A stretch of 40,223 nt of DNA. Origin: Verrucomicrobium sp. BvORR106 (lineage in GTDB: Bacteria > Verrucomicrobiota > Verrucomicrobiia > Verrucomicrobiales > Verrucomicrobiaceae). Shown here one piece after another: positions 32,115 to 40,223 of the stretch (its first letter is position 1; each line of letters opens with the position of its first letter). The DNA lies in assembly GCF_000739655.1 (NCBI RefSeq), contig NZ_BATR01000011.1, forward strand, positions 1-40,223, written 5' to 3'. The position numbers were made by a program, and so were the translations under genes. Below the pieces are notes generated by a model, which was not told the DNA's origin, searched no databases, and saw only the letters and a list, made by a program, of their open reading frames with translations.

Positions 32115-33572
32115 ATGAAAGACCAACGGTCCCCTTTTCACCAGCCCAACCGCCGGCAGTTCCTGGGGCAGTCCGCTTGCGCGGCCTTGGGGAATATCTC
32201 GATTCTCAACACCCTGCTGAATCTGAAGCTGGCCGGATCCGCTGCCGCCCAGTCTGCCCCCACGGACTACCGCACCCTGGTGTGTGTTTTCCTTCATGGA
32301 GGCAATGATTCCTTCAACTGGCTGGTGCCCCGAGATGCCGCCCGGCATGCTGTGTACACGACCACGCGGGACAATCTGGCCCTGCCTCTGAACACCCTGC
32401 GTTCCCTGAACCAGTCTGGAGGCGACGGGCAGGAGTACGGGGTGCATCCGAACTGCCCGGGGTTGCAGGAAATGTTCAACGGCATGAGCGGCGACACCAC
32501 AAAACGCCGGGCCGCCTGGATCTCCAATGTGGGCACGCTGATCGCCCCCGTGACCAAGGCGCAGTACCTGGCGGAAACCGTCGCCCTGCCCCGGGCGCTC
32601 TTCTCCCACAGCGACCAGATCGACCAGTGGCAGACCTCCGTGCCCCAGGGGATGACGCAGCTGAGCGGCTGGGGCGGCCGTGCCGCAGACGTGCTGCACG
32701 CCTCCGCCAACGCGACGAATTTTTCCATGAACCTTTCCCTGGCGGGGAACAATCTCCTCCAGGTGGGCAACCAGACAAGCCAGTTCGTGGTCACCGATCA
32801 GGGAGCGCTGACCTTCACCGGCTCCTACATCGGGGACCCGAGCCACTTCCACCGCATCAAGAACGCTGCGCACCGCAACATCCTGGCCCAGCAGTATGCC
32901 AACATGGTGCAGGAGTCCTTCTCCGGCCTCACGCGGAGCAGCATCGAGCTGCAGGAGTTCTTCCTGCAGCAGTTCAGCTCCTACAACGACAGTGCCGTGG
33001 CCAGCTTGTTTCCGAATTCCTACATGGGCTCCCAGTTCCGGGCCGCGGCCAAGATGATCGGCCTGCGCCAGGCACTGGGGCTGCACCGGCAGACGCTTTT
33101 CATCGGCTTCGGCGGGTGGGATCACCACACGGAGTTGCTGGACTCTCAGGCCCCGATGCTCTCCGTGCTGGACGCCGGGCTGGCGGGCTTTCAGCGGGCG
33201 CTGGATGCCATGGGCATGCAGGACAGTGTCATCACCTTCACGTCCTCCGACTTCAGCCGCACACTGCGCAGCAACGGCCGCGGTACCGACCACGCCTGGG
33301 GGGCAAACGCCCTCGTGATGGGTGGCCCCGTGCAGGGCGGCAGGATCTACGGCACCTTCCCGAATCTGGCGATCGACAGCAACAACGACACCGGCTATGG
33401 CGGGCGGATGATCCCCACCACATCCGTGGACCAGTTCGTGGGTGAGATGCTGCGGTGGTTCGGGGTGAAGGCCTCCGACATGCCCTATGTCCTGCCCAAT
33501 CTGGGCAACTTCTACAACGCCAGCTCCTCCACGCTGCCAATTGGTTTCCTGAAACCCGGCACCTGGAGCTGA
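32115..33572 (+). CDS. DUF1501 protein with Tat-like signal, second copy
   Basis: 485 residues from the ATG at 32115; a GTG at 32070 overlapping the DUF1800 stop would give 500. The ATG places the twin-arginine-like NRRQFLGQSACAA near the N-terminus, as in the paralog at 20399. Landmarks are shared with that copy: LVCVFLHGGNDSFNWLVPR, SHSDQIDQWQTS, FIGFGGWDHHTELL, FTSSDFSRTLRSNGRGTDHA and LPNLGNFYNAS. The coupling with DUF1800 suggests the two are exported and act as a pair. The reaction is unknown. It is followed within 18 nt by a small membrane-anchored protein. Confidence 0.92.
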   Translation: MKDQRSPFHQPNRRQFLGQSACAALGNISILNTLLNLKLAGSAAAQSAPTDYRTLVCVFLHGGNDSFNWLVPRDAARHAVYTTTRDNLALPLNTLRSLNQSGGDGQEYGVHPNCPGLQEMFNGMSGDTTKRRAAWISNVGTLIAPVTKAQYLAETVALPRALFSHSDQIDQWQTSVPQGMTQLSGWGGRAADVLHASANATNFSMNLSLAGNNLLQVGNQTSQFVVTDQGALTFTGSYIGDPSHFHRIKNAAHRNILAQQYANMVQESFSGLTRSSIELQEFFLQQFSSYNDSAVASLFPNSYMGSQFRAAAKMIGLRQALGLHRQTLFIGFGGWDHHTELLDSQAPMLSVLDAGLAGFQRALDAMGMQDSVITFTSSDFSRTLRSNGRGTDHAWGANALVMGGPVQGGRIYGTFPNLAIDSNNDTGYGGRMIPTTSVDQFVGEMLRWFGVKASDMPYVLPNLGNFYNASSSTLPIGFLKPGTWS

Positions 33573-33590
33573 TCCCTCCCCTCAGAGCAC

Positions 33591-34265
33591 ATGGCGACAT
33601 CGGGACAAGTGGACAACAGACCGGCGCCGAAGCGCCCCGGCATCATCATCGCAGCAGCATTGCTGCTGGCGGCGCTGGCAGGGGGGGTGTGGCTGATCTT
33701 CAAGCCGGGGACCACAATGGAACCTCCGGCCACCGTCACCGCCCCTCCCCCGCCTGAGTCCAGCCCGTCCCTCCGACCGCTGCCTCCCCTGCCCCCGCCA
33801 GGCACCAAGCTGCCCGGGGAGATGATCCTCCAGTCGTATGCCAGCTCCGGCTCCCGCCCGCAGGATGATCTGCACGCCGTGGCCCATGCCATCGAAAACC
33901 TGGCGCTCCTGGTTAAAGGAAATGATCCGTTCAGGCTGGGGGCCAACGAGGAGTTTGCCGACGCCCTGAAAGGCCGCAACAAGGCGCAGATGCGGTTCCT
34001 CCGGGATGATCATCCGGCCTTCAACGAAAAGGGCCAGTTGGTGGATCGGTGGCGGACACCGCTCTACATCCATGCCGCCAGCCGGGACCGGCTGGAAATC
34101 CGCAGTGCCGGACCGGACCGGAAGATGTGGACAGAAGATGACCTGCAACGCCAGCCCGACGGTCAGTTTTTGAAAGGGGATAAACTCAATCCCACCAGCC
34201 TGTATCTCCCTCCGGAGCAGAGCCGCCCCACCGGGCAACAGGCACCCGAAGCATCCGGTCGGTGA
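33591..34265 (+). CDS. Single-pass protein with GspG-like C-terminal domain
   Basis: 224 residues. One transmembrane helix lies at about 17-37 (GIIIAAALLLAALAGGVWLI), followed by a Pro-rich linker (PPPPESSPSLRPLPPLPPPG) and a small domain. The C-terminal segment (about 152-185) has D-x-W-x-x-P-L-Y followed by LEIRSAGPD and WTEDDL, which is the pattern of the calcium-binding end of major pseudopilin GspG. The prepilin signal typical of GspG is absent. It probably sits in the inner membrane with the domain outside. It closely follows the second DUF1501 gene and may serve the same export or assembly step. The role is an inference from one motif. Confidence 0.6.
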   Translation: MATSGQVDNRPAPKRPGIIIAAALLLAALAGGVWLIFKPGTTMEPPATVTAPPPPESSPSLRPLPPLPPPGTKLPGEMILQSYASSGSRPQDDLHAVAHAIENLALLVKGNDPFRLGANEEFADALKGRNKAQMRFLRDDHPAFNEKGQLVDRWRTPLYIHAASRDRLEIRSAGPDRKMWTEDDLQRQPDGQFLKGDKLNPTSLYLPPEQSRPTGQQAPEASGR

Positions 34266-34387
34266 ATGGGGCAAAATGTTGTGGCGATTTGTCACACTGG
34301 GAGGAGACTGTAGCGACGTTTCCCCTCCCCCAGTCCATGCTCTCCGCTCCAGCCCAAGGTTTGCTGCCAGTCCTCCACCGCCGCTCG

Positions 34388-35167
34388 ATGAAGCTGGCGC
34401 TGCTGGTCTGCGCTGTGCCAGGCCTGCTGGCATCCGATCTTTCGGCCCAGCAGTCGTTTGTACCGCCTGGGCCGTTCCCGGAGGAAAAATATGAGAATGG
34501 TTGGAGGAAGAACCCGTTCACTCTGAAGACGGCGCCAGTGGCCATCCAGCGGGAGTCCTTTGCCAAGAACCTCGCGCTGGGGAGCATGTATGATGATGCT
34601 GAAGGCGTCACCTGTGTGGTAGTGGTGAACACCAAGACACGGGAGCGAACGCGGCTCAAAGGCCAGGAACCTGCCGCCAACGGCATGCGAGTGACGGAGT
34701 CCGTCATCGCGGACACCCGGCGGGATTCCTACGCCGTGGTCGTCTCGGGAGGTGAAAAGGCCACCCTGCGCTACGACACCGCCTTTCTGAAACAGATGGC
34801 TGCCGGTCAGGGGGGTGGAGGCGCTGCCCAGGGCCAAGCCAACGGCACCGGTCAGAAAAAGACAAACCCCAACGGGGCTGCTCCTGACCCGGCGACAGCC
34901 GCCATGAACATGACCATGGAGCAGGACCAGAGCGGAGCGCCCCAGCCCCCTCCAGGTGCCTATGGCCAGCCGCCTCCGCAGGGTGCAAGTGCAGGCATGA
35001 CGAATGGCGGCGGTGCCCCAACGCCCGTGCCTCCAGGCATTCGCCCCCAACCTGGGCAACCTCCGAATATGGGCGCAGGCCGCCCTAACATTCCCAGCCG
35101 ACGACGTTTGACGGTCCCTCCCGCTCAAATGCAGCCCCCTCCCCAGCCAGTGCTGGAGAATCCGTAG
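34388..35167 (+). CDS. Exported hypothetical protein with Gly/Pro/Gln-rich tail
   Basis: 259 residues from the ATG at 34388, which opens a good signal peptide (KLALLVCAVPGLLASDLSAQ); an in-frame ATG at 34337 adds 17 residues and a GTG overlapping the previous stop (34262) adds more. Residues about 22-130 form a small beta-rich domain: YENGWRKNPFTLK, VVVVNTKTRERTRLKGQE, GMRVTESVIADT. This order loosely recalls GspC/PilP-type secretion components but is not a confident match. The rest is a low-complexity tail rich in Gly, Gln, Pro and Ala. Spacing suggests co-transcription with the preceding gene. I do not recognise the protein with certainty. Confidence 0.6.
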   Translation: MKLALLVCAVPGLLASDLSAQQSFVPPGPFPEEKYENGWRKNPFTLKTAPVAIQRESFAKNLALGSMYDDAEGVTCVVVVNTKTRERTRLKGQEPAANGMRVTESVIADTRRDSYAVVVSGGEKATLRYDTAFLKQMAAGQGGGGAAQGQANGTGQKKTNPNGAAPDPATAAMNMTMEQDQSGAPQPPPGAYGQPPPQGASAGMTNGGGAPTPVPPGIRPQPGQPPNMGAGRPNIPSRRRLTVPPAQMQPPPQPVLENP

Positions 35168-35199
35168 TCCTTTCGGCTCCACCAGGGCCTCACCTTCCA

Positions 35200-35229
35200 T
35201 TGGCCAAAAAAGTCCGTTCCCAGTAGCAT
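35200..35229 (+). promoter_or_regulatory. Promoter candidate for the subtilase gene
   Basis: TTGGCC (35200-35205) and TAGCAT (35224-35229) are spaced by 18 nt and lie 16 nt before the ATG at 35246. Each box matches consensus at 4 of 6 positions. No Shine-Dalgarno is visible before the start. Confidence 0.35.
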
Positions 35230-35245
35230 TGGGGCGATTTTCCTC

Positions 35246-38200
35246 ATGAGCGCACGTTCCTTCCGAATTTCCCCCTTCCTGGCAGGCGGTATCCTGGTGT
35301 TGGCGGGCTTGGCCATCACCACAGCGCTGCTGCTACGTGATACGTACTCCGACAGAAGTGCTGACAGCGACGCTTCGAGAGATCATTCCTCTATGGCGAA
35401 TCCCACCGCGCAGAAGCCGTGGGATCTGAGCCGCTCGACCTCTGGAAGGAAGCAGGAAGCTCCCGCAACCGGATCCGGCTCGTTCCCCGCGCCTGCCGCC
35501 CCTCCCAGCCCATCTCAAGCTGGCGGTCCCAACTCACCCCGCCGCGGCGTGCCTGCCGAAATCGCGAACGGCAAAGTGGTGGCCACGGACAACTCCGCGA
35601 TCTCGCCAGACGGCGTGCAGCGACGGGTGACCCTGCATGAGACGAACTTCAAGTACCCGCACCTTCGCATGGAGGAGCAGGTGCGCCGCTTGGCCAATGG
35701 CGGAGAGGTGCTGGTGAAACGGAATGTGATGGTGGCAGATCATCTCATGGTCACGCTGAAGCCACGCGTGACGGAGCCGGAGTTTCAGACCTGGCTCAGC
35801 CAGCACCAGCTGACCGTTCGCGAGCGCATCCCCAATGCCCCCCTCTATCTGGTAGCCACCAAGGATCCAAGTCTGGAGACTTACGACGCCGCCCTGCTGG
35901 CTTTGGCCGAAGTGGGCAGTCCCATCGCCTATGCGGACCCGGACTACATCGTGCAGAACCAGGCCCAGGCTCCCGCTCCCAACGATCCGTCCTTCAACCA
36001 GCAGTGGGCGCTCTCCAATACGGGTCAAACCGGCGGCCTCGCTGGAGCCGACATCAATGCCCTCACCGCCTGGGCGGTGACGGAAGGCAGCAGCAATGTG
36101 ATCGTGGCCGTGATCGACACGGGCATGGACATGGACCACCCGGACCTCGAGCCCAACCTGTGGACCAATACCGGAGAGATCGCCGGCAACGGCCTGGACG
36201 ACGACAACAACGGCTATGTGGATGATGTCCACGGCTATGACTTCGTCTCGAACGACGCCAATCCTGAAGACGATCACGGTCACGGCTCTCACACCGCTGG
36301 CACTGTGGGCGCGGTGGGGCGCAACGGCACCGGTGTGGTGGGCGTGAGCCACCATGTGAAGATCATGCCGCTGAAGTTTTTGAACTCGGCGGGGTCCGGC
36401 GCGGACTCCGATGCGATCAAGGCCATCTATTATGCCACAGCCAAGGGCGTCTTGCTTTCCTCGAACTCCTGGGGCGGCGGTGACCATGTGCAGGCGATGG
36501 AGGACGCCATCAACCATGCCGGAACCAACGGCGTGGGTTTTGTGGCAGCGTCGGGGAACGACGGGCTCGACAACGATGTGATCCCCAACTACCCGTCCAA
36601 CTACGTGGCGGCAAACCTGATCGCCGTGGCCGCCACGGACGCGAATGACCAACTGGCGTGGTTCTCCAACTACGGGGCCAGCAAGGTGCATCTGGCCGCG
36701 CCCGGTGACAGCATTCTTTCCACGTACCGCGACGGAGGCTACACCCACTCCAGCGGGACTTCCATGGCGACTCCCCATGTGTCGGGTGCCGCAGCGCTGC
36801 TCAAGGCGGCGAACCCGGCGATGAGCTTTGCCCAAATCAAAGCAGCCCTGCTGGCCAAGACTGACCTCGTGGCCAATCTCACCGGCAAGGTGAGCACCGG
36901 CGGGCGACTCGATGTGGGCAACGCGATTGACCTGGCGACCTCTGCCTACCCTGTGCTGGTGAAGACGACAGTGGTGGATGGAGGCACCCCCGGCACGACG
37001 GGCAATGCAGATGGCATCATCAGTCCCGGTGAAACCGCCGCGCTCACGCTGGAGGTGCAAAACCTTGGAGGCCTGCCCACCGGACCGCTCCAGGCCACGG
37101 TGACGATGAACAGCGCCGACCCCAAGGTGACGCTGGGCCACACCACCCAGACCTTCGGGGTGGTGCCAGCCGCCGCCCGACAGGCCAACACCGGCACCTC
37201 GCTGACCATCAGCGTGACGGCCGATCACACGACTCCCGCGAGTCTGCCGCTGAGCATCACCTTTACGGATGGTGCCGGCGTGAACCGGGTCGAGGAGGCC
37301 ACGTTGCAGATCTACACGGTCTCCCAGATCAGCGGCCGCGTCACCAACGTGGGAGATGGCTCCGGTTTGGCTGGAGCCACGGTGCATTTCAACGGCCCTG
37401 TCACCCGGACGGCCACCACCATTGCAAATGGCACCTACAGCGCCAGCGTGGTGGACGGCAGCTATGCGGTGCATGCCAGTGCGGCAGGATTTGTTTCCTC
37501 CAGCCCGCAGACGGTGGTGGTCCCGCCCTCTGCCGAGAACGTGAACATGACCCTGGGCTACTCGGCCCTCCAGATCACGCCCTCCACCCTGGGGGCGACG
37601 GTGGAAGAGGATGACGTGACTACCCAGACGATCACCCTGCAGAACAATGGCAACGTGCCCCTGACCTGGAAGCTGGTAGAGACTCCGCAACCTGACAACG
37701 TGGCCACAGGCAAGGTACTGGCCAATCAACTGGCAGGATTGAAACCCGCGCATCCCCTTGCGTTCCTGCCCACTGGCTCCGCCGTGCAGGCCGTGGAGGA
37801 GGGCCCCGGCCCCGGACGTCTGCTGCCCGCCCGACCCGGTCTCAATGCCCTGGACAACAACACGGCCACCTATCCCTATCTGCCCTTCGCCGATGGGTTC
37901 GAGGATGGAACTTATAACAAGTGGTTTGAGAGCTGGACGGACGCGCATCGTGAGGTGGTCTCCAACACGGCAGGCGAAGGCACGAAGTCCTTCCGCTTCA
38001 ACATGGCCGGGACGGAGGACCATTTCAGCGGGGTGCATCAGGAGTTTCAGTGGGGGCAGCAGCCCGGGCACGTGTCCTTCTGGGTGCGTACGGCGGAGCG
38101 GGATTTGGCCACCGCCTACATGGTGCTGTGCGATGTGAACGGCAACTACCTGGTGGATTTCATCTGGTTCTTCGCCCACCCAAACGGACGTTTCTATCTG

Positions 38201-40223
38201 AATGCAGACGTGGGCGGCAACCAACTGGTGAGCTATGACAAGGACACCTGGTACCACATTGAGTTCCGCAACGTCAACTGGGCCACCAAGTCCTTCGACT
38301 ACTACGTGAACGGTGCGGTGGTGCAGGCAGGGGTGCCCTTCAGAAACCCCTCTCTGGCCAACCAGTGCATTGCCGCGTTTGCCTACAACTACAGCAGCAT
38401 TGTGAACTCGTGGTTGGACGGGGTGGAGTTCTCCAATGACGCGCTGGACTGGATGGGCCTGTCCCAATCCTCGGGCACGATCGCTCCGGGTGGCTCCGCC
38501 ACGGTGACAGTCACATACAATGCCGCCCAGCTCAATGCGGGGACTTACGAGGGATTGCTGACCCTGACCACCAATGATCCGACCAGCAGTACCTCGACCC
38601 TTCCCGTGACACTGCAAGTCACGCCTACGACGAATACCGTGCCTGTGGCCAGTTCCAACACTGTGGCCACAAGCGAGGATTCACTCACGGTATTCAATCT
38701 CAGCGGCTCCGATGCCGATGGCGACACGCTGGAATACTACATCACTCAACTCCCAGCCAAAGGGCGGCTCTTCCAGACCTTTGACGGATTCGAGCCAGCA
38801 GTGCCGATCACCACCGCCCCTACCCTTGTTTTGAGCAGCAGTCACCAGCTGATCTATCTGCCGGAGACCAACGAAAACGGGGTGCCCTACACCAGCTTCA
38901 GGTTCACGACGCGAGACAAACGGAGCGAGTCGGCTCAAGCCACGGTCACCATCAATGTCTCCGCAGTGGCCGATGCACCGGTACTGGAAGCAGATGTGTT
39001 CGCTGCCGTGCCCGGGCAACCGATTCCCTCCCTGAACGTACTTGCCAATGATTACAGCCCGGACAACCTCCCGCTCACGGTCCAGTCCTTCACCCAGCCT
39101 TCACTGGGCACCGTGACCGCGAATCCGGACGGCACCCTGGCTTTCCAGCCCAGCGGCGGTTTCCTGTCCGGCTCCACCAGCTTCACCTACACGGTGACGG
39201 ACGGTGCACGCACCTCCACCTCCGCGGTAACGGTGCATGTGGGCGATCTGCGGGGCGGCACCTGGCCTGCGCTAGGAGGAAACAACCACCGCTCCGGCCT
39301 CTTCCCCGCAGTGTTGAACGGCCCCCTGCAACTGCGCTGGACGCAAACCTTGCAGGGCGTGCCCACCACCCCGGTCGTTGCCAACAACCGCGTCTATGTC
39401 ACAGGGCACAGGGCAGATGGATCCGATGAGATCAAAGCTCTGCATCTGGACACCGGGCTCCCAACATGGAGTCGCAATGAAATCATCTCAGGGGGCATCA
39501 ATCCTCCCCTGGCCTATGGTTCAAGCCTTTACTACGTGCTCAGCGATCCCGGCTACACCTCCAGCATCACGGCGCTCGATGCCGCCACGGGCACGAGACA
39601 ATGGTACGGCACCTTCAGTCCGACGACCAGCGAACTCGGCAAATCCCTGCTGGAATCCCATGGCTTGATCCATATGCCCGGGGGGTCGGGTCCCAAGATC
39701 TACGGAGTGTATCCCTTTGCCCCCTCTGCCGCCTACATCACGACGCTACCGGGGGCCCAGACAGGAACACCCACCGAGGGTGCCGATCTCATCCTGACGG
39801 CCACGGGTGGGGCTATTCACGCGCTCGACGCCAACTATGGCGCGCATCGTTGGACCTTCCGTCCCAATCCCGCCCTGCTGACCACCAACTCGACCGTGGT
39901 GTGGGAGGCGGGTGACGCCATCGTGAATCTGGAAGGCACCCTGTACTGTGTCGCCACCCATCAGGCTCCGTTCACGCGCTGGAGCAGCGCCAGCAGCAAG
40001 CACCAGTTCACCCCGGCCGTGCGACAAGGAGTGGTGTATGCCACGTTTGAGGACGGCACTCCGGGAGTGCACGTGTTTGACCGACGGACTGGCACTTTGG
40101 TGCGCACCGTCCCCCTGCCAGTCACGCCGACCAGCCAGCCTCTCTTCACCCAGGATCGAGTGATCATCAGCACTGCCGCCGCCACCCACATCGTCAGCCT
40201 GTTGGACGGCGCTGTGCAGCAGA
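35246..40223 (+). CDS. Giant subtilisin-family (S8) protease, partial at right edge
   Basis: At least 1659 residues, open to the window end. An N-terminal hydrophobic anchor or signal (about 9-30) is followed by a Ser/Pro-rich linker, a propeptide-like segment (about 150-240) and a catalytic domain with the full triad: Asp291 (VAVIDTGMD), His346 (DDHGHGSHTAGT) and Ser506 (SSGTSMATPHVSG). After it come beta domains: a CARDB-like segment, a carboxypeptidase-regulatory-like repeat (ISGRVTNVGDGSGLAGATVH), a LamG/concanavalin-like domain (about 885-1065), further Ig- and cadherin-like repeats (NTVPVASSNTVATSEDS, VLANDYSPDNLPLTV), and finally PQQ-like propeller strands (VYVTGHRADG, ALDAATGTRQWYG, IHALDANYGAHRWTF). 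It is presumably a large cell-surface or secreted protease. I read it in one frame throughout with no internal stop. Confidence 0.9.
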   Translation, partial: MSARSFRISPFLAGGILVLAGLAITTALLLRDTYSDRSADSDASRDHSSMANPTAQKPWDLSRSTSGRKQEAPATGSGSFPAPAAPPSPSQAGGPNSPRRGVPAEIANGKVVATDNSAISPDGVQRRVTLHETNFKYPHLRMEEQVRRLANGGEVLVKRNVMVADHLMVTLKPRVTEPEFQTWLSQHQLTVRERIPNAPLYLVATKDPSLETYDAALLALAEVGSPIAYADPDYIVQNQAQAPAPNDPSFNQQWALSNTGQTGGLAGADINALTAWAVTEGSSNVIVAVIDTGMDMDHPDLEPNLWTNTGEIAGNGLDDDNNGYVDDVHGYDFVSNDANPEDDHGHGSHTAGTVGAVGRNGTGVVGVSHHVKIMPLKFLNSAGSGADSDAIKAIYYATAKGVLLSSNSWGGGDHVQAMEDAINHAGTNGVGFVAASGNDGLDNDVIPNYPSNYVAANLIAVAATDANDQLAWFSNYGASKVHLAAPGDSILSTYRDGGYTHSSGTSMATPHVSGAAALLKAANPAMSFAQIKAALLAKTDLVANLTGKVSTGGRLDVGNAIDLATSAYPVLVKTTVVDGGTPGTTGNADGIISPGETAALTLEVQNLGGLPTGPLQATVTMNSADPKVTLGHTTQTFGVVPAAARQANTGTSLTISVTADHTTPASLPLSITFTDGAGVNRVEEATLQIYTVSQISGRVTNVGDGSGLAGATVHFNGPVTRTATTIANGTYSASVVDGSYAVHASAAGFVSSSPQTVVVPPSAENVNMTLGYSALQITPSTLGATVEEDDVTTQTITLQNNGNVPLTWKLVETPQPDNVATGKVLANQLAGLKPAHPLAFLPTGSAVQAVEEGPGPGRLLPARPGLNALDNNTATYPYLPFADGFEDGTYNKWFESWTDAHREVVSNTAGEGTKSFRFNMAGTEDHFSGVHQEFQWGQQPGHVSFWVRTAERDLATAYMVLCDVNGNYLVDFIWFFAHPNGRFYLNADVGGNQLVSYDKDTWYHIEFRNVNWATKSFDYYVNGAVVQAGVPFRNPSLANQCIAAFAYNYSSIVNSWLDGVEFSNDALDWMGLSQSSGTIAPGGSATVTVTYNAAQLNAGTYEGLLTLTTNDPTSSTSTLPVTLQVTPTTNTVPVASSNTVATSEDSLTVFNLSGSDADGDTLEYYITQLPAKGRLFQTFDGFEPAVPITTAPTLVLSSSHQLIYLPETNENGVPYTSFRFTTRDKRSESAQATVTINVSAVADAPVLEADVFAAVPGQPIPSLNVLANDYSPDNLPLTVQSFTQPSLGTVTANPDGTLAFQPSGGFLSGSTSFTYTVTDGARTSTSAVTVHVGDLRGGTWPALGGNNHRSGLFPAVLNGPLQLRWTQTLQGVPTTPVVANNRVYVTGHRADGSDEIKALHLDTGLPTWSRNEIISGGINPPLAYGSSLYYVLSDPGYTSSITALDAATGTRQWYGTFSPTTSELGKSLLESHGLIHMPGGSGPKIYGVYPFAPSAAYITTLPGAQTGTPTEGADLILTATGGAIHALDANYGAHRWTFRPNPALLTTNSTVVWEAGDAIVNLEGTLYCVATHQAPFTRWSSASSKHQFTPAVRQGVVYATFEDGTPGVHVFDRRTGTLVRTVPLPVTPTSQPLFTQDRVIISTAAATHIVSLLDGAVQQ

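Noticed and set aside
32031-33293. Minus-strand reading frame of 420 codons opposite the second DUF1501 gene.
   Set aside because: DUF1501 motifs on the plus strand are unambiguous; the opposite frame has no domain features.
35534-38617. Long minus-strand reading frame of 1027 codons.
   Set aside because: It lies antisense to the subtilase gene, whose catalytic motifs are certain. Its translation is a shadow typical of GC-rich codon use (rich in His, Gly, Val, Arg) with no recognisable domain.
1-40223. CRISPR array, tRNA, rRNA, integrase or phage genes.
   Set aside because: I looked for regularly spaced repeats, cloverleaf-like genes and recombinase motifs and saw none. A tRNA scan would settle the RNA part.

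Overview
The window looks like a chromosomal piece of a GC-rich member of the Verrucomicrobia (Verrucomicrobiaceae-like, e.g. the Verrucomicrobium/Prosthecobacter group). The evidence is a pair of prepilin-type genes of the Verru_Chthon cassette type, a TIGR02597-type protein beside a PEP-CTERM protein, two DUF1800-DUF1501 gene pairs, and large secreted multidomain proteins rich in calcium-binding repeats. This assignment rests on recognising families, not on a database search.

Layout. (a) 1-707, minus strand: two prepilin-like proteins, one cut by the left edge. (b) 770-3585, plus strand: a NarL-type two-component system (membrane sensor kinase and LuxR-type response regulator) with overlapping stop and start codons. 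(c) 17086 down to 3821, minus strand: a compact eight-gene operon. In order of transcription it encodes a BatA-like VWA membrane protein, a very large DUF4175-like membrane protein, an HtrA/DegP-like protease with two PDZ domains, a VWA plus glutamine-amidotransferase-like membrane protein, a secreted WD40-like propeller protein, a legumain/caspase-fold protein that seems to lack its catalytic cysteine, a MoxR-type AAA ATPase and a DUF58 protein. Five of the seven junctions overlap or nearly touch, and a good sigma70-like promoter sits just before the first gene. It resembles an enlarged MoxR-Bat module with envelope protease parts added. (d) 17087-17720: gene-free, repeat-bearing DNA. (e) 17721-33572: two DUF1800-DUF1501 pairs on the plus strand. 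They are separated by three minus-strand genes: a PEP-CTERM protein, a TIGR02597-like protein and a fibronectin III/cyclophilin secreted protein. The second DUF1800 gene carries an apparent one-base frameshift near 27710. (f) 33591-35167: two small exported proteins, one ending in a GspG-like pseudopilin C-terminal motif. (g) 35246 to the right edge: a giant subtilisin-family protein ending in a PQQ-like propeller, cut by the window end.

How the genes work together. Nearly every product is predicted to be exported or membrane-bound. The eight-gene operon probably couples a cytoplasmic AAA chaperone (MoxR) to VWA adaptor proteins in the membrane and to a periplasmic protease. The DUF1501 proteins carry Tat-like signals and each follows a DUF1800 partner, so each pair is likely exported and works together, although the activity is unknown. 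Shine-Dalgarno sequences are mostly absent, and several starts lie so close to a predicted -10 box that leaderless transcripts are plausible.
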